Shown in pieces: positions 50,665 to 62,511 of a stretch of DNA of 64,000 bases. The notes under the pieces are model-generated. The model saw nothing but the letters and a program-made list of their open reading frames with translations, searched no databases and was not told the DNA's origin. Position 1 is the stretch's first letter; every line of letters starts with the position of its first letter. The position numbers and the translations under genes are program-made. This DNA comes from Cardinalis cardinalis (Eukaryota > Chordata > Aves > Passeriformes > Cardinalidae). The stretch is from contig JACDOX010000013.1 in NCBI GenBank assembly GCA_014549065.1, forward strand, positions 3,272,370-3,336,369, written 5' to 3'.

Positions 50665-53600
50665 TTATATTTTTAAATAATCTTCAGACTGCATTCCAGG
50701 AAGTAATTGAGTTTTGCTGTTTCTGGTTTTGATAACCCAGCTGAATAATATAAAAGAATTGTAGCTCAAAGGTGTGTGATTACTTGAATGCAGTTCCCCA
50801 TATATAGTTATATTGGTATATTGTTCAGCAGTTCAGAAATGAAGCACCTAAAACCATTGTTGTGTTTATGAATGTAGGCTGATTTCAACACTCTTTTCTT
50901 TGATACTTGAGATATATACTTTGAAAATTATTTGCCAAATTTCTTTTCAAGCAATAAAGCTGTGAAATAATTTAATTGAGTCATCTAGAATTTCTTTCTG
51001 AAACCTTTTCAAATCCAGCNCTTTCACTCTCATAAATATTTTTCCATTATCATGCCCCATTTTCTCCTTTATACATGCCATAATTTTAGCACTACATTAA
51101 AAAAAGGCAGTAATGCCAAAGCTTTCCAGAATTNTGCTCAGAGCTACCTATTTCTTAGTCTTAATCTGTGTGAGAAAATGTCAGCTTTAGATGGACAGAA
51201 TGGCAAAGAGACACCTGCTGTTGACAGGTAGTAAACTGACAGAGAGATGGAACACTGGCTCCTACTGTCTGGCCTGAATGAAGTAAGTGCAATTTAGAAC
51301 TGAAACTGTCTGAGTGAAAGGGCAGGAATGGCTAGCCTAGAATAAAGAACATAATAAAAAGTTGAAAAGAAAAATAATAAAAATGGTTGTCAAAGATATA
51401 TAAAATAAAAGGGACTTGGTGATCTATTTTAGGTCGTGAATTTAAATAATACATTTACAAAAAATTGCCATCGAGTTGTACCATTTACTTTTGTTCTAAT
51501 CAAACTGTGGGATTGAGAGATGTTNCCCTGTTCTCCAGAGAACCAGTATTGGTTCAGAGAATCAATTGTGTCTATGCCTGAAACACCTGCAATGGCTGCT
51601 TCACCAGTCTGAATCCAGCATGCCTCACACACAACAGGCTTTCAATTTCCAAATCCCCTTTATTCTGTTCTCCAAAAAGATTGTCTCCCTAAGCTCTGTG
51701 CTGGCTGTACTCATGCTTCACATATCCATTTGCTTGCTTGGTCTTAATCCTTAATTCCTTACTGTTTCATGTGTGCAAACTCACACAGTGTTAATTCTCA
51801 TCTCAACCTGCTAGTTCTATGNACTGAATCTGCTAGTTTAAACTGAACCACTCTCTTATAAATTAATCTTTCCAGCTTCACTAAGAATTTGTTGATTCCT
51901 TTGGTTTTCTGTTCTGAGTGTTTTAGATAAAAAGAGGCAGAAGCAGGGGCCAGATGAAAGGAAGGTGTAATACAGAAACAGAATAATTTTAGGAAAAAAT
52001 GCCATGAGGAGAAAAGCAAAGGAGGAAGAAGCCAAGAAAGAAAAAAATGGGAAACATGAGAGCAGCATTTGACTGAAATGTAAAAGAATAATTCTTATGA
52101 AAACTGGATTATAGGTGCATCTTGACCAGCTTTTACTTGCTCCAGAGAGAGGTGTGTTTACTGTCAGCATTCAGCATTGCCTCCACAGATCATTGTAGAG
52201 ATTGCAATGACACACCTATGAACTTCCCGTTATTACTTGCCATTAATGTGAAAATGAGCCTCCAAGGATGCTGATTGCACACACCTCTCTGCCCATTTAA
52301 AGGGTTCAATGAACTTCTGAGTGGTGTAAGGAGTGTTGTTACTCCCTCCCATTCTCATTATTTGATTAAGCAATACAGAAAATGGTACACTTCTTGAAGT
52401 AAAAGCCTCTGTAAGTCTTCTCCTTTTTCTTTTAAGCATACATTATTGAGAAAAAGAAATAGTTTTATATTCAAGCAAATCAGTTTTGAATCCTGATTTC
52501 CAATATAGCAAATAAATCTGCTCTACCAACTCTATTTTTCATTTTTCCATTTAAAAAGCCAGAGTTATCATTAAATTAATANGTATAAGTAGGATGTTTG
52601 CAAGAAGTTCCTTTTGAAAGAGCAGTATTAAATATAAACGACCTTTAATACACATAGCCTCACTGAATTAGTTTTGCATTTCTTATCTTATTTTCAACCC
52701 TGTCTCAAAGGTAAAAATCAAGATTAATATGTTCAGAATTTGTAGTGTGGTGTAGAGAGTAATCTTTTATATTCTCTGAAAGACCTGATAAGGAACATAT
52801 TTTACATCTGCAATTTAAGAATACTTAAACATTGAAGAAATCTATACAAGAAAATGGAGAGAATTTTCACCGACTTTGAAACTCCAAATGAGTATAGAAG
52901 TTGTATACTCTTAGAAAAACGTGTCCTTAAATGTTTTCTACAACTATCAAGTTAATTAATGTATTACTTAAATTCATTAGGAATATAAAATCAAATACAT
53001 TGATGAGGACAAACCCAAGCTTTATGGTTTATTCTTATAATTGTTAGAGATATTACAATGTATACAGTTTTCTATAAAGAGATGCAAACCTGTAAACAAT
53101 AACTAAAAGCAGGTATTTGAAATGTGTTTTAAAAATTATTGCATAAATGAATAAATATATGTAAGCAGATGAATTTTTAGACACCGTCATCATGCATGGC
53201 TACTGTAGGGATGGTGTTCAGAATGTACTTCTTTTTCTTTAGACCTAAATAATTAGAATTATAAATTAGTGTAAGGAAAGAAGAAAAAAAAATGTAAGCT
53301 CTTAGGTTAGGTGTCATCTTATCTAAAAATTAGGCATGTGTATCTGAGCTGTGACTCAAGGTTGTCTGTTCGAACAGTGAGGAAGAGAAGCATCACAGAT
53401 GAAAATTCATAATTAATGAAATGACACAACTCAGGATAAAGTAACATTTGGTTGGGCTATAACAGAAGCCAGGATTATGTGTCTCCATCCTTTAAGTCCA
53501 GCTTTTAATAACTTAAACATAGGTTGGATGTATAGAGCCATTAAGCAAAACTCTGAGCTTCCTACTCAGTTTGATGAAGTCCTCAGATTTTGTAAGTTTT

Positions 53601-56600
53601 ACCAAATTCCCAATACTGGGCTAACAAATCTTGCATAGAAATTCTGTCCCTTTTCTTCCCAATACTTATCTATAGTCTATGATTTTATTCTTGGTTTCAC
53701 TGGAAAACTATATAAATCTATTTTTATTTATTTTAGCATCAAAGGAAATAAAATAAAAAAGCTCATTAAAAAAAGAAAGAGCAGCACTACTCACTGTACC
53801 TTGCTACTTCCATTAAACCTGGTTCCATCAGCTTAACTTTGGAAAAATAATGGAATAGCTGTTCAGAACTTGGTAAATAAAACTTAATCTAGTCTGCCTG
53901 AACCAATGTAAATCAGTTAGGAANTATACAAAATATAGTGGATTTTACAGAATCAAAAATTTTTAANGAACTTGCAAGTGCAACTGTAAGAATAATTGAT
54001 ATTTAGTTCAGATGATGAACTAAAAAGCATAGAGGATAAGGGAACAGAATTTATTTTTTTATATTTGTTTTATTGTACCAACATACTGAAATGTACTTTA
54101 GAACAACATGAAAGTTTAAATTTGATAGGAAACTAAAGATTTCATTTGGGACATACAAAGCCCCCAAGCATTTATTTTAATGAAGTCTTGCAGTGCTGCA
54201 GGTTGGCTCCCCCTGCTCGGAATGCCCTCTGTCATTCTGTGCTCCCAAACCACCTTTTCAAGGCTGAGGCCACAGAGGTGTTCTGAACCACTGTTATGCT
54301 GCTCTCCAGCAGCTTAAGTCCTGGGTCTTTTCCATTCCCATTGATCGATGAAGAAATCTCAATCCATTGTGCTTAAAAGTATTTTTTAGGAAAAAATAGA
54401 GAAGAAACCATTGGAACATTTTAATTACAAAGATGTTAAAAATGGAGCTGAGTGTATTCTAAAATGATGCATATACANAACCAGAAACTTTCAAAACTAT
54501 TTTCGGCTGTACCAAGATTTCCATGGCAAGGTCTCCCAGGTCTGAGAAATGATTGATGCTTGGCTAGATCTTATCTTACAAAGGAATCAGGAGGCAATCA
54601 AGTGCACAGCTTTCATCTCAAAAGAAACCAGGATGCATCTTTGGGTTTAGAAATAGATATAGTCTAAATCTTCTTACTTAATTTTTTTTTTCAATGTAGC
54701 ACTGATTTCACTTGAGAAAATTAGGTTTTACTGATTTTTTAAATTGATCTAAACAGCTGGCCTAGTTGGATGCAGCTGGATTTTTCAAAATATTANGTGA
54801 TTTGTTTATGGCTATGTACCATAACATAATAGGTAGCACCATTTTTTAGACCAGACTGAACAGTAAATTTTNTTCCTCCTTTTTAAAGCAGTATGTCACT
54901 CAGAATTTTGATTATCTGTATTGTNTAAGAAGTATTAAGAAGTATTTTGATAATAAAATAATGCTTTTGAAAAAAATATTAACTCACTTGTTAAATATTT
55001 TATCAACATTGTTTTTAGTTACAAGAAAAACCCAAACAACCCAATTATCTTCAATGGTATTAACATTCATAGGATTTTTTTAATATGNAGTAATAAGTGG
55101 CACTACTTTGAGAGACATATTGCACTTGGAAGAGTGTCTTTGTGCAGTCATGAATTTACATAAATTCAGGTGCTCTCCCATGAAGCATTTGGCAAATCAG
55201 AAAACACTGGTTTTCATCATTGTATCTATAAATATGTGTATAACAGTATTTTTTACATTTGTGTGGAATAGGGCTACACATACCCTTACACATCCCGTTG
55301 GAATAGGTTCTAGGCAATATGCACCTGTTAATAATTACTAGAATTCTGAAAAATAAACAAAAGTTGTTCAGGTTTAGAAGGTAAATGTTTTGACCTGCCA
55401 TCTTTTTAGGAGAGATTATGCAGTCCTGCAGAGAAGCTGGGTGGGTGAATAATGTCAGTCAGGCTCTGCACAGTCCTTGAGGCATAGTTATGGGGTCTTG
55501 TGAGCNCTTCCCTGTTCCCTGGTGATTTTGGATGCTTCTGCAGGGTCATGAAGTTTCCCTCCCAGAAGCCTTTACAGAAACTGGAGACAAACTGCAACAT
55601 TCCNCAACTAAGTGTCCTCAGTTATAGGATTGGGTACAGAAAAACTTGTTGATGGCTAGTCTGTTCAAAATGTGATTTTTTTCTTATTTGCTGGCATTTC
55701 TGGCAGTGCTCACAGTTTGAACATTTCATTCATGCTTTTGTAATTCTTCATGGTCAGCAAATTTGCTGGCATAGTTTGTCTCTGTGCCTAATTGAGCACA
55801 CAAAAGCTATTTAAGATGCAGGCTGGTATTTGGGACAGGTGATTGACCACATTTTGTCTGTTTTTATTTATACAAAACATTTCCCAAACCCTGCTACTTT
55901 TTTTGGCAGGAAAAGCTGGCTTTAGCNCACGTGGTTATGCTGACAGCTATGCTAACCAGGCACAGCTCATGCTAACTCCTGTGCTCAGACATGCTGGAAA
56001 AATACTATGGCAATGCCAACTCTTCATTGTTGGACTCTGTCTCTTTTTTTTTTTTNCTCCAAAGTGGGTACACCATCTATTTCTTGTATGGTTGCAGATG
56101 GTGACAGTACAGTGGGGCNTCACAGTGATGTGATCCTCTGCATAAAGGTTTTTGCTTAAAAATTTTATCACTTAGCTTTGAAACCTTCAATTCTATTAAG
56201 CTTTTTACTTTAAAAAAGGCAAAAAAAGGTAAACAAGCAATGTCAGGTTTTTTTGGTAGTGCATTACTCAGTCCAGATGAGTGTTTGAATTTCAGGAGAG
56301 ACAGTAAGTTTCCTTCAGTGTGGCAGCTGTGATAAAATGTAAAGNTGGGAATAAAGCGGATGAACAATAGGATGAAAGCTAAAATAAAGCTTCCTTACAA
56401 GTAAGCCTTCATTTAAACTGCTGTGACTTCAGACTCAAAAACCTAGTTGAAAAACAACAGTTATGGCTTCTCCCTGATAAGAGATGTGGTGACCTTTCCA
56501 CATTTGCACTGCTGATTCACAGATTTGAGGCTTTTGGTGGTAATTGACATAACATTTCAAACAAGTGGGATAGCTTTCTGGTTTGAATAATAAAATATAG

Positions 56601-58083
56601 AAGTCAATGCCTTTGAAGTATTCAAACNAACCAATAGTCTCTAGGAAAAATACTCCTTTATGTACTCAGCTGTACAAAACCTGAAAGAACTTTGTGTTAC
56701 AGCTTCAAAATCTTACATAGTACAAGAACCATGCTGAGCTGCTGAAGTCTTTCTGCTCTGTCTTCCTGTCACTCCATCAGTGAAAGTGTGTTCCTGGTGA
56801 AGGGTCAAAAGACAAAAAGGCTGGATTTAAGTTGCAATATGGGCCAATTGGCCAATGTGAATATTAACAAAATACATTTTAATTAATCTTGCAAAAATAA
56901 AAATAAAAATAGGTTTGATCCAAAGGGTATCAATGTTATTTCAAAGGTTATTTTCCTTTTTAAGAGAGCTAATTGTTAAGGCAGGCAACATGACATGACT
57001 ACTGAACATAGTAAGTCTCCTACCACATCTGTATATAAGTCTGGAAACAAAAAAAAATTTGAGTAGAATTTTTAGAGGTTTATGTACAATGTCAATTACA
57101 GTGGAATTCAGAAAGTGANTTCAGAAAGTTGCATGTACCAACAGAAGTGGTTCTGAAGAATGATAAAGAAAGCCCTAATGAGCTGTCAGTCATATGATAC
57201 ACAGTACAATGCTTTTTTCCTTGGAATTAACCCTAGTGTGATTCCAAAGACCATCTGCAAATGTAGAACTTTAAGTACATATTACAGTTCAGTTTCATTA
57301 CTTCTGGAAATAATTGTATGGCCATTTTCTGGATTTATTTATTTGCACATCCTTAAATGTGTGCAAGGAGATCCTGCAAGCAGAATATAGACATATATGC
57401 ATGTATGTAAAGCACATACACATATGTGCCTGTATACAGGTTCATAGTGTATAAAACAAAGTAAAAGGAAAAACATCTATATAAAGGAATGAGCTATTTC
57501 AAACAGAATCACCAGAGAACTAGTGGGTGAATAGTGANTTGAATTTGTGAGTTTGTTTTAAAGAAGGATTTGTTAGCTTGTAATTTTCAGAAAAACACCA
57601 GGTATTACTAATGTTTCCTTTGTAGGAGGAGTTTGAGGAATTGCTGTCCAATAACAAAATATTAGAGTGAGATCTCATTGAACAGCATGAGTGTGGTAGA
57701 TGCTTATTTAGAATAGATATTTATTTACAGATTTTTGACAAAAAGAAGGGTTTAAGAAACACGGCTTAATTGGATGAAGTGATTGGAATCTCAATTTGGG
57801 ATAATTAAAATANTAAGTAAATAAAATTAATAATGACGAAGGGTAGTAACCTCCAGGACAGTTTATCTGAGAGTACTGGATTTGTATCACTTGGAGTCTT
57901 AAAATCTGTATTTTCTCTTAGTAAGATATTGTTTTATACCTCATTCAGTTAAAGTTTTGATAAGTGCTTACTCTGGAAGTTCATAGCAAATTAACATAAT
58001 GATCTTTAAAATATGTGGCTCTGTTAANGAGTATTTAATGTATACACTTGCATTCATTAAGGTCCTGTAGTTTCTGTAAGTTT

Positions 58084-58178
58084 CATGGAGGCTAGAAGGG
58101 ATCCTTGGATGATTTAGATTGATCTCTGGAATAATGAAGTTCATGGAATTTTGCCCAAGGACCTTTTGCTTCTAGAGA
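58084..58178 (+). repeat. Relic of an ancient amniote retroelement
   Basis: The order ggaggctagaagggatcctt, ggatgatttagattgatctc, tggaataatgaagttcatgg, aattttgcccaaggacctttt follows an old reptile and bird repeat whose wording is 'gccagaagggaccattgtgatcatctagtctgacctcctg ... ggccatagaatttcaccca'. The correspondence keeps order and spacing but is diverged, as expected for an insertion that predates birds. The family name is not certain. Confidence 0.6.
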
Positions 58179-59735
58179 GGTTATTTCCTAGCTCAGAAAT
58201 GCGTTTTAGAGAGAAGAAAAGAAATTTAAATATATTTAAAATTTCACCTGTGCACAATGCAGTCCATAGTAACATTTCTACTGTTTTTTGAACTCAACAC
58301 AATTTCTCTAACATTACCACTGATAATATAACTATAATTTTAGAAGAAATTGCTTTTTTGGTAATTAGAGATTTTAAATCAATGCTGCCCCTCAGCCTTT
58401 GATGCATGTTTAGGATGATATGAAAATGGCTAAAAGGACCACTCACTAAGGGAGCTCAGAATAAGCTGAGATGGAAATCTAGTTACACACAGTACAGGAA
58501 GCTCTCGCTGTTTGTTACTTTCACTATTTGTCTCAATAAGCTTAAGAGCTCCACAGACACACTTGCATGGACATAATGAGCATGCTGTGTGGAAATTTAG
58601 CTGAAGGACTTTCACAAGTAATGCAAATAAACTACTACTAGCAACTGTGCATCTTTCAAGCTGCTTCTATTCCTAGCAGGGTACAGCAAGAAAAATGCCA
58701 TGTAGGTGTGCTGTCTGCACTTTGGTCAATGATTATATACCTCTGGGTCTGTGTGGAAATAGATAGAGCAGGAACAAAATAGGAGATATTTAGACACAAA
58801 CCCGTTCNGTGACAAAGTGCCCAGAGAGAAATGCATCTTCTGCAAGCCAGTCCCTTTTATTTGTAAATAAATAAAACACTGAACTGCAGCTGGGGTCGGA
58901 ATTTATGACACGTAACTTTAAGCTTTGTAAAATTAGCTGGTTATGTTGGCTCCCTCTGCCACCATTGCAGAGAAATATTCACTCCTGAAGGTAAATCATG
59001 TTTGCCTCAGACACATCCTGGCATGGTATCGGTGGTTAGGTATTTAGGATCAACTTCTCACTTAACCTGTATAAAATATAATAATGTAATAATGATATAT
59101 TTAAATATTTTTTCCTAAAAGTCAACAAAACTGGAAAAATGCTTAGGTTCTTGCTGCAAGTTCATCTTGCAGCAAACACATCAAAATAATTATTTTGGCA
59201 TTCTTGTAATCTGTGTTCCACAAAAGCAAGGGCACTAGATATCACTGCTCAAACCAGCAGATTTATAGATAGGTTCTTTCCACACAGGANAAGGTGAAAT
59301 GCAACAAATTGAAGAGAAAGCTTTGACACCTTTCTTTCATCCTAATTAAATGTGCTCCNAATATATGTTATTTATCCTTAAAGGCAATTTTCCTAAAAGT
59401 CTGCTGAAATCATATTGTGCTGATTCTCTTCCAATTAACAGTCCATAACTATAGCTAAAGAAATGTTGATTAGATCCTTTCCTTTGCTCAGGCATTCTCA
59501 CAAAGCTAAGTGGATNGAGGTACCTCTGCTACTATCTTTTGTATGACTATGCTTTAGATCAAAAAAACAATATGCAGAACATTTTAAAGGCATGCATGCT
59601 GTAAAGTAAGTGCTCCCCCTTAAGAGTATAAATAGTCCCACAGACAATCTGACTTCAATGGAAATATTATTTGCAAGACTTTACTCATGGTGAGCCATAA
59701 ATAAGGTTACCTTAAAAAAATAATATGATAAAAAA

Positions 59736-59772
<37 letters not shown>

Positions 59773-59780
59773 GTCTATCC

Positions 59781-59818
<38 letters not shown>

Positions 59819-62348
59819 TTTCCTAGTCTAAATATATAAACTCTCTAATTAATATATTATTATTTGAAACTTGGAGATTGCAACATGGGTCATTCCAGTC
59901 CTTTAATGTCATTGCTGAAATCCTAAGGAAATGGAAGTATTTGAGACTGGAATTTCCTCATGTTTAATTGCCTCCTTTTCTAAACAATGATCATAATACT
60001 GTGCTTATATTTTATAATAGGTTACCATGGAGATATTACCATACACACAGGATGGTTGCTCCATTGTATACAATCAAGTAGGATAAGGAAGTTGATTAAA
60101 ATGGTTCCAAAAGTCTTCCTAATTTTCATAAAATATTCCTTGCTTTGGCCTGTTTCTCACTCTAAAAGGCAGTCAATATAAACAAAAAATCTTGAAAGAA
60201 CTGAGTTGAGCTTCCTACATAAATTATTANTTAATGCCTTTGAATATTTCCTGTAGTTTCTTATAATTTTTTTGACCTTTCATCTAATGTTGGCATGTAC
60301 TAAACTTCTCAGAACTGTGGGTCAGATGTTGTGAGACCTTGTAAAGAATGCAGTCAGGAAATGATCTATGCCCATATTGCAGGAGCTCAGATAGAGCAGA
60401 ACTATCAGTGAGAGGACACGTGACTGTCCTTGATAGAAACCAAAACAAAAACATAAAATTGCTGAAATGATGATGTGTGTATGTAGAAAGTCCTTATAAT
60501 TGTATCTGTTGTTGATAAAATACTTATTGCTTGAATCCTTCATATGTCCTAAAAAAAAANCCCAAAACCCTTTTACCAGGAATTCTCCATCTTTATTTTA
60601 GGTATTTGCAGTAAGAATGTTTGAGTAACTGTTGTGAGTCTTAGGTCTCAAATAATGGCAATGGTATATATGGATGCCCTTCATTTACTCCTTAGAGGAA
60701 ACCCAGTCTGCGGAGGCATATGTTGTGCAAACTGAGCCCACATCCTTTGGTAGCAATATATACAGTCCAAATCTGTCAGCAAATCACAACAAAACTGTGT
60801 GTATCTAACTAACGTGCTGACAAGAATACCAATAGACACAAACAGGAGGCCAGAATTCTCACTTGTGTTTAAGCTCCATTAATTACATTATGGACAGCTT
60901 TTCAGCCTTTTGTTTGGATGGAGTAAAATCCTACAACTGTGATGCATTTGTTTGTGTTCTATCTGTAAATCAAATTTCCTTCCTTAATGGTAGTTTGTTT
61001 TCTATTACTACTGAAAAATGAGAGGTTTACTTCTTCTGTAANGTTTTAAATTTTCATTCTTATTTGTAAATGAATACTGTCTTTACTGAAAATGGAAGTG
61101 TACCCACTGGAGTCTGCAAAAATGTAGGATGCTGTTAAATTAACTGATTGATTTTCTTTGTTACTATAACTATAAAGAGTTTTAGAGGAAAAAGGTCTGT
61201 ATAGCCTATTTGAATAAAATTAATTTTTTAATTACATATCTTAACCTACTCAATACAAATAGCATTCATAAACTACCTTTATAGGTACAATTTGATCATA
61301 GACAGTCATTGTGATATTCACTAAAGAATAGAAATTATTAGTGTTCTACCAGTATTACTAGTATTTAAATATTATAGAAATATTTCACATAGATATTTCT
61401 ATTCACTATCTGGGCCTGCAAAGCACATTGATGGTTTTCTCAGCATTTTCAGAAGCATTTATTTCCTTTATCTAATTGAACTTTAAAGTAGCTTTTCTGA
61501 AGACTGATGTGAGAATCTAGAAGTGGTTGTTGCTATGGCAGATTCAGAAAGCAGATGATAACCTTGATGTTTGTGCCAGCATTACTTTTTACAGAAAAAT
61601 AAGTTTGGATGTAAAAAACTGGAAATGTTTGAAATTTTATTTGGTATGTTTCAATTTAGAATTTTCTGTTTGCGTGCCTCTGTCTACTGATACTAATGGG
61701 ATTACTCTGCTCTTCATAGTGACATGTTCTGGAGAAAGTAATATAGAATATTAAACTATCTTTAACATTGATTATGAATCAGTGCTGAACACACTGAAAA
61801 AAGGCACTTGGAAGCTAAATATTTAGGTAAATAAATGACTGGTTTTGAGCTACTAGTTTGTCTATCTTTATCTTTTTCTTTACAGACTACCCCAAATTCT
61901 GATAGCCTTAAAATAAATGTCTGAAAAGCCCTCAGATGACCTTCTTTATCATATTCACAACATGTTTCCTTGATTTAAAACTCAAGTTGACAGCATTGTG
62001 AATAGAAAAGTTAGCTGTAGATTCTGTGTGATTCACATGTTACCTTGCAAATGTGCTCACATTAGATTCCAGAAACAGACATTACTATATATTGAGATAG
62101 ACCCCAATGGGCAACAAATCAGATGAGTTTACCAAGTGTTTGAAAAGAAGAGCTTACACTTTAAAATGTAACAAACTTTGTGATGAGCAAGGGAAAATCT
62201 CCAGATTGTCTCAAAATTGAGCATTTTGTTGCCACTTGGCTGAGTGGGCGTTTGAAAGGTGTTGGAAAAATTCAAACACTATAGGGTGCAAAAAAGCAGA
62301 AATTTCTAGCTAAAAACCAGANTGGTTTGAAGAGTGTTTTTGGTTTCT
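58179..62348. other. Intronic sequence with one microsatellite
   Basis: Apart from the (ATCT)n array at 59737-59816, this is AT-rich DNA with short overlapping open frames and scattered Ns. I recognise no repeat family, RNA gene or exon. Confidence 0.55.
59737..59816 (+). repeat. (ATCT)20 tetranucleotide microsatellite
   Basis: Twenty consecutive four-base units fill 80 bases. They are pure ATCT except for one GTCT-type and one ATCC unit in the middle (about 59772-59780), giving arrays of about 9 pure units on either side. Such arrays are usually length-polymorphic. Confidence 0.97.
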
Positions 62349-62374
62349 AATACCCTTCTGGCCTGAAGGGTATT
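62349..62374. repeat. Perfect 10-bp hairpin
   Basis: The arms aatacccttc (62349-62358) and gaagggtatt (62365-62374) are exact inverted copies around the loop tggcct. It is not followed by a T run and is deep in an intron, so it is not read as a terminator. Confidence 0.9.
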
Positions 62375-62467
62375 GGATGGGTTTAGGTAGACCATTTTCC
62401 CCAAAATTGTTAGAGTGGTTGTGGGTTACTAAGCCCCTTTTGTATACCAACTTGGGAGTGGATAGAC

Positions 62468-62511
62468 AGAAAGAGAGAGAGGAAGAAGGAAAGAGAGGGA
62501 GGGAGGAAGGA
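62468..62511 (+). repeat. Purine-only tract (44 bases)
   Basis: All 44 bases are A or G (agaaagagagagaggaagaa, then ggaaagagagggagggagga). Tracts like this can adopt triplex structure. The reverse strand gives a pyrimidine tract that could resemble a polypyrimidine stretch, but no exon follows on that strand. Confidence 0.88.

Larger units (their letters stand above)
46813..58083. other. Long AT-rich intronic stretch
   Basis: About 11 kb without an identified exon or transposon. It includes an N cluster at 47301-47367, an A/C-rich tract at 49600-49659, and an octamer-like word pair at 49193-49210. A very AT-rich segment at about 50280-50620 is dense in taatta, attaat and ttatcat words, followed by an (AT)n run at 50649-50664. 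GC-richer patches near 54190-54330 and 55400-55620 are unassigned. Open frames are short (104 codons or fewer) and overlap on both strands. Confidence 0.5.

Noticed and set aside
53360..53390. tRNA-like gttcgaac word
   Set aside because: The gttcgaa match is isolated. No A-box, acceptor stem or cloverleaf can be drawn around it.
59737..59816. CRISPR-like or satellite array
   Set aside because: The units are four bases with no spacers. It is an ordinary microsatellite.
62349..62374. Rho-independent terminator
   Set aside because: The hairpin lacks a following T run and the organism is a vertebrate, so bacterial termination does not apply.
62468..62511. Polypyrimidine tract of a splice acceptor on the - strand
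   Set aside because: No AG followed by a plausible coding exon lies downstream on that strand, and the tract is a simple GA repeat.
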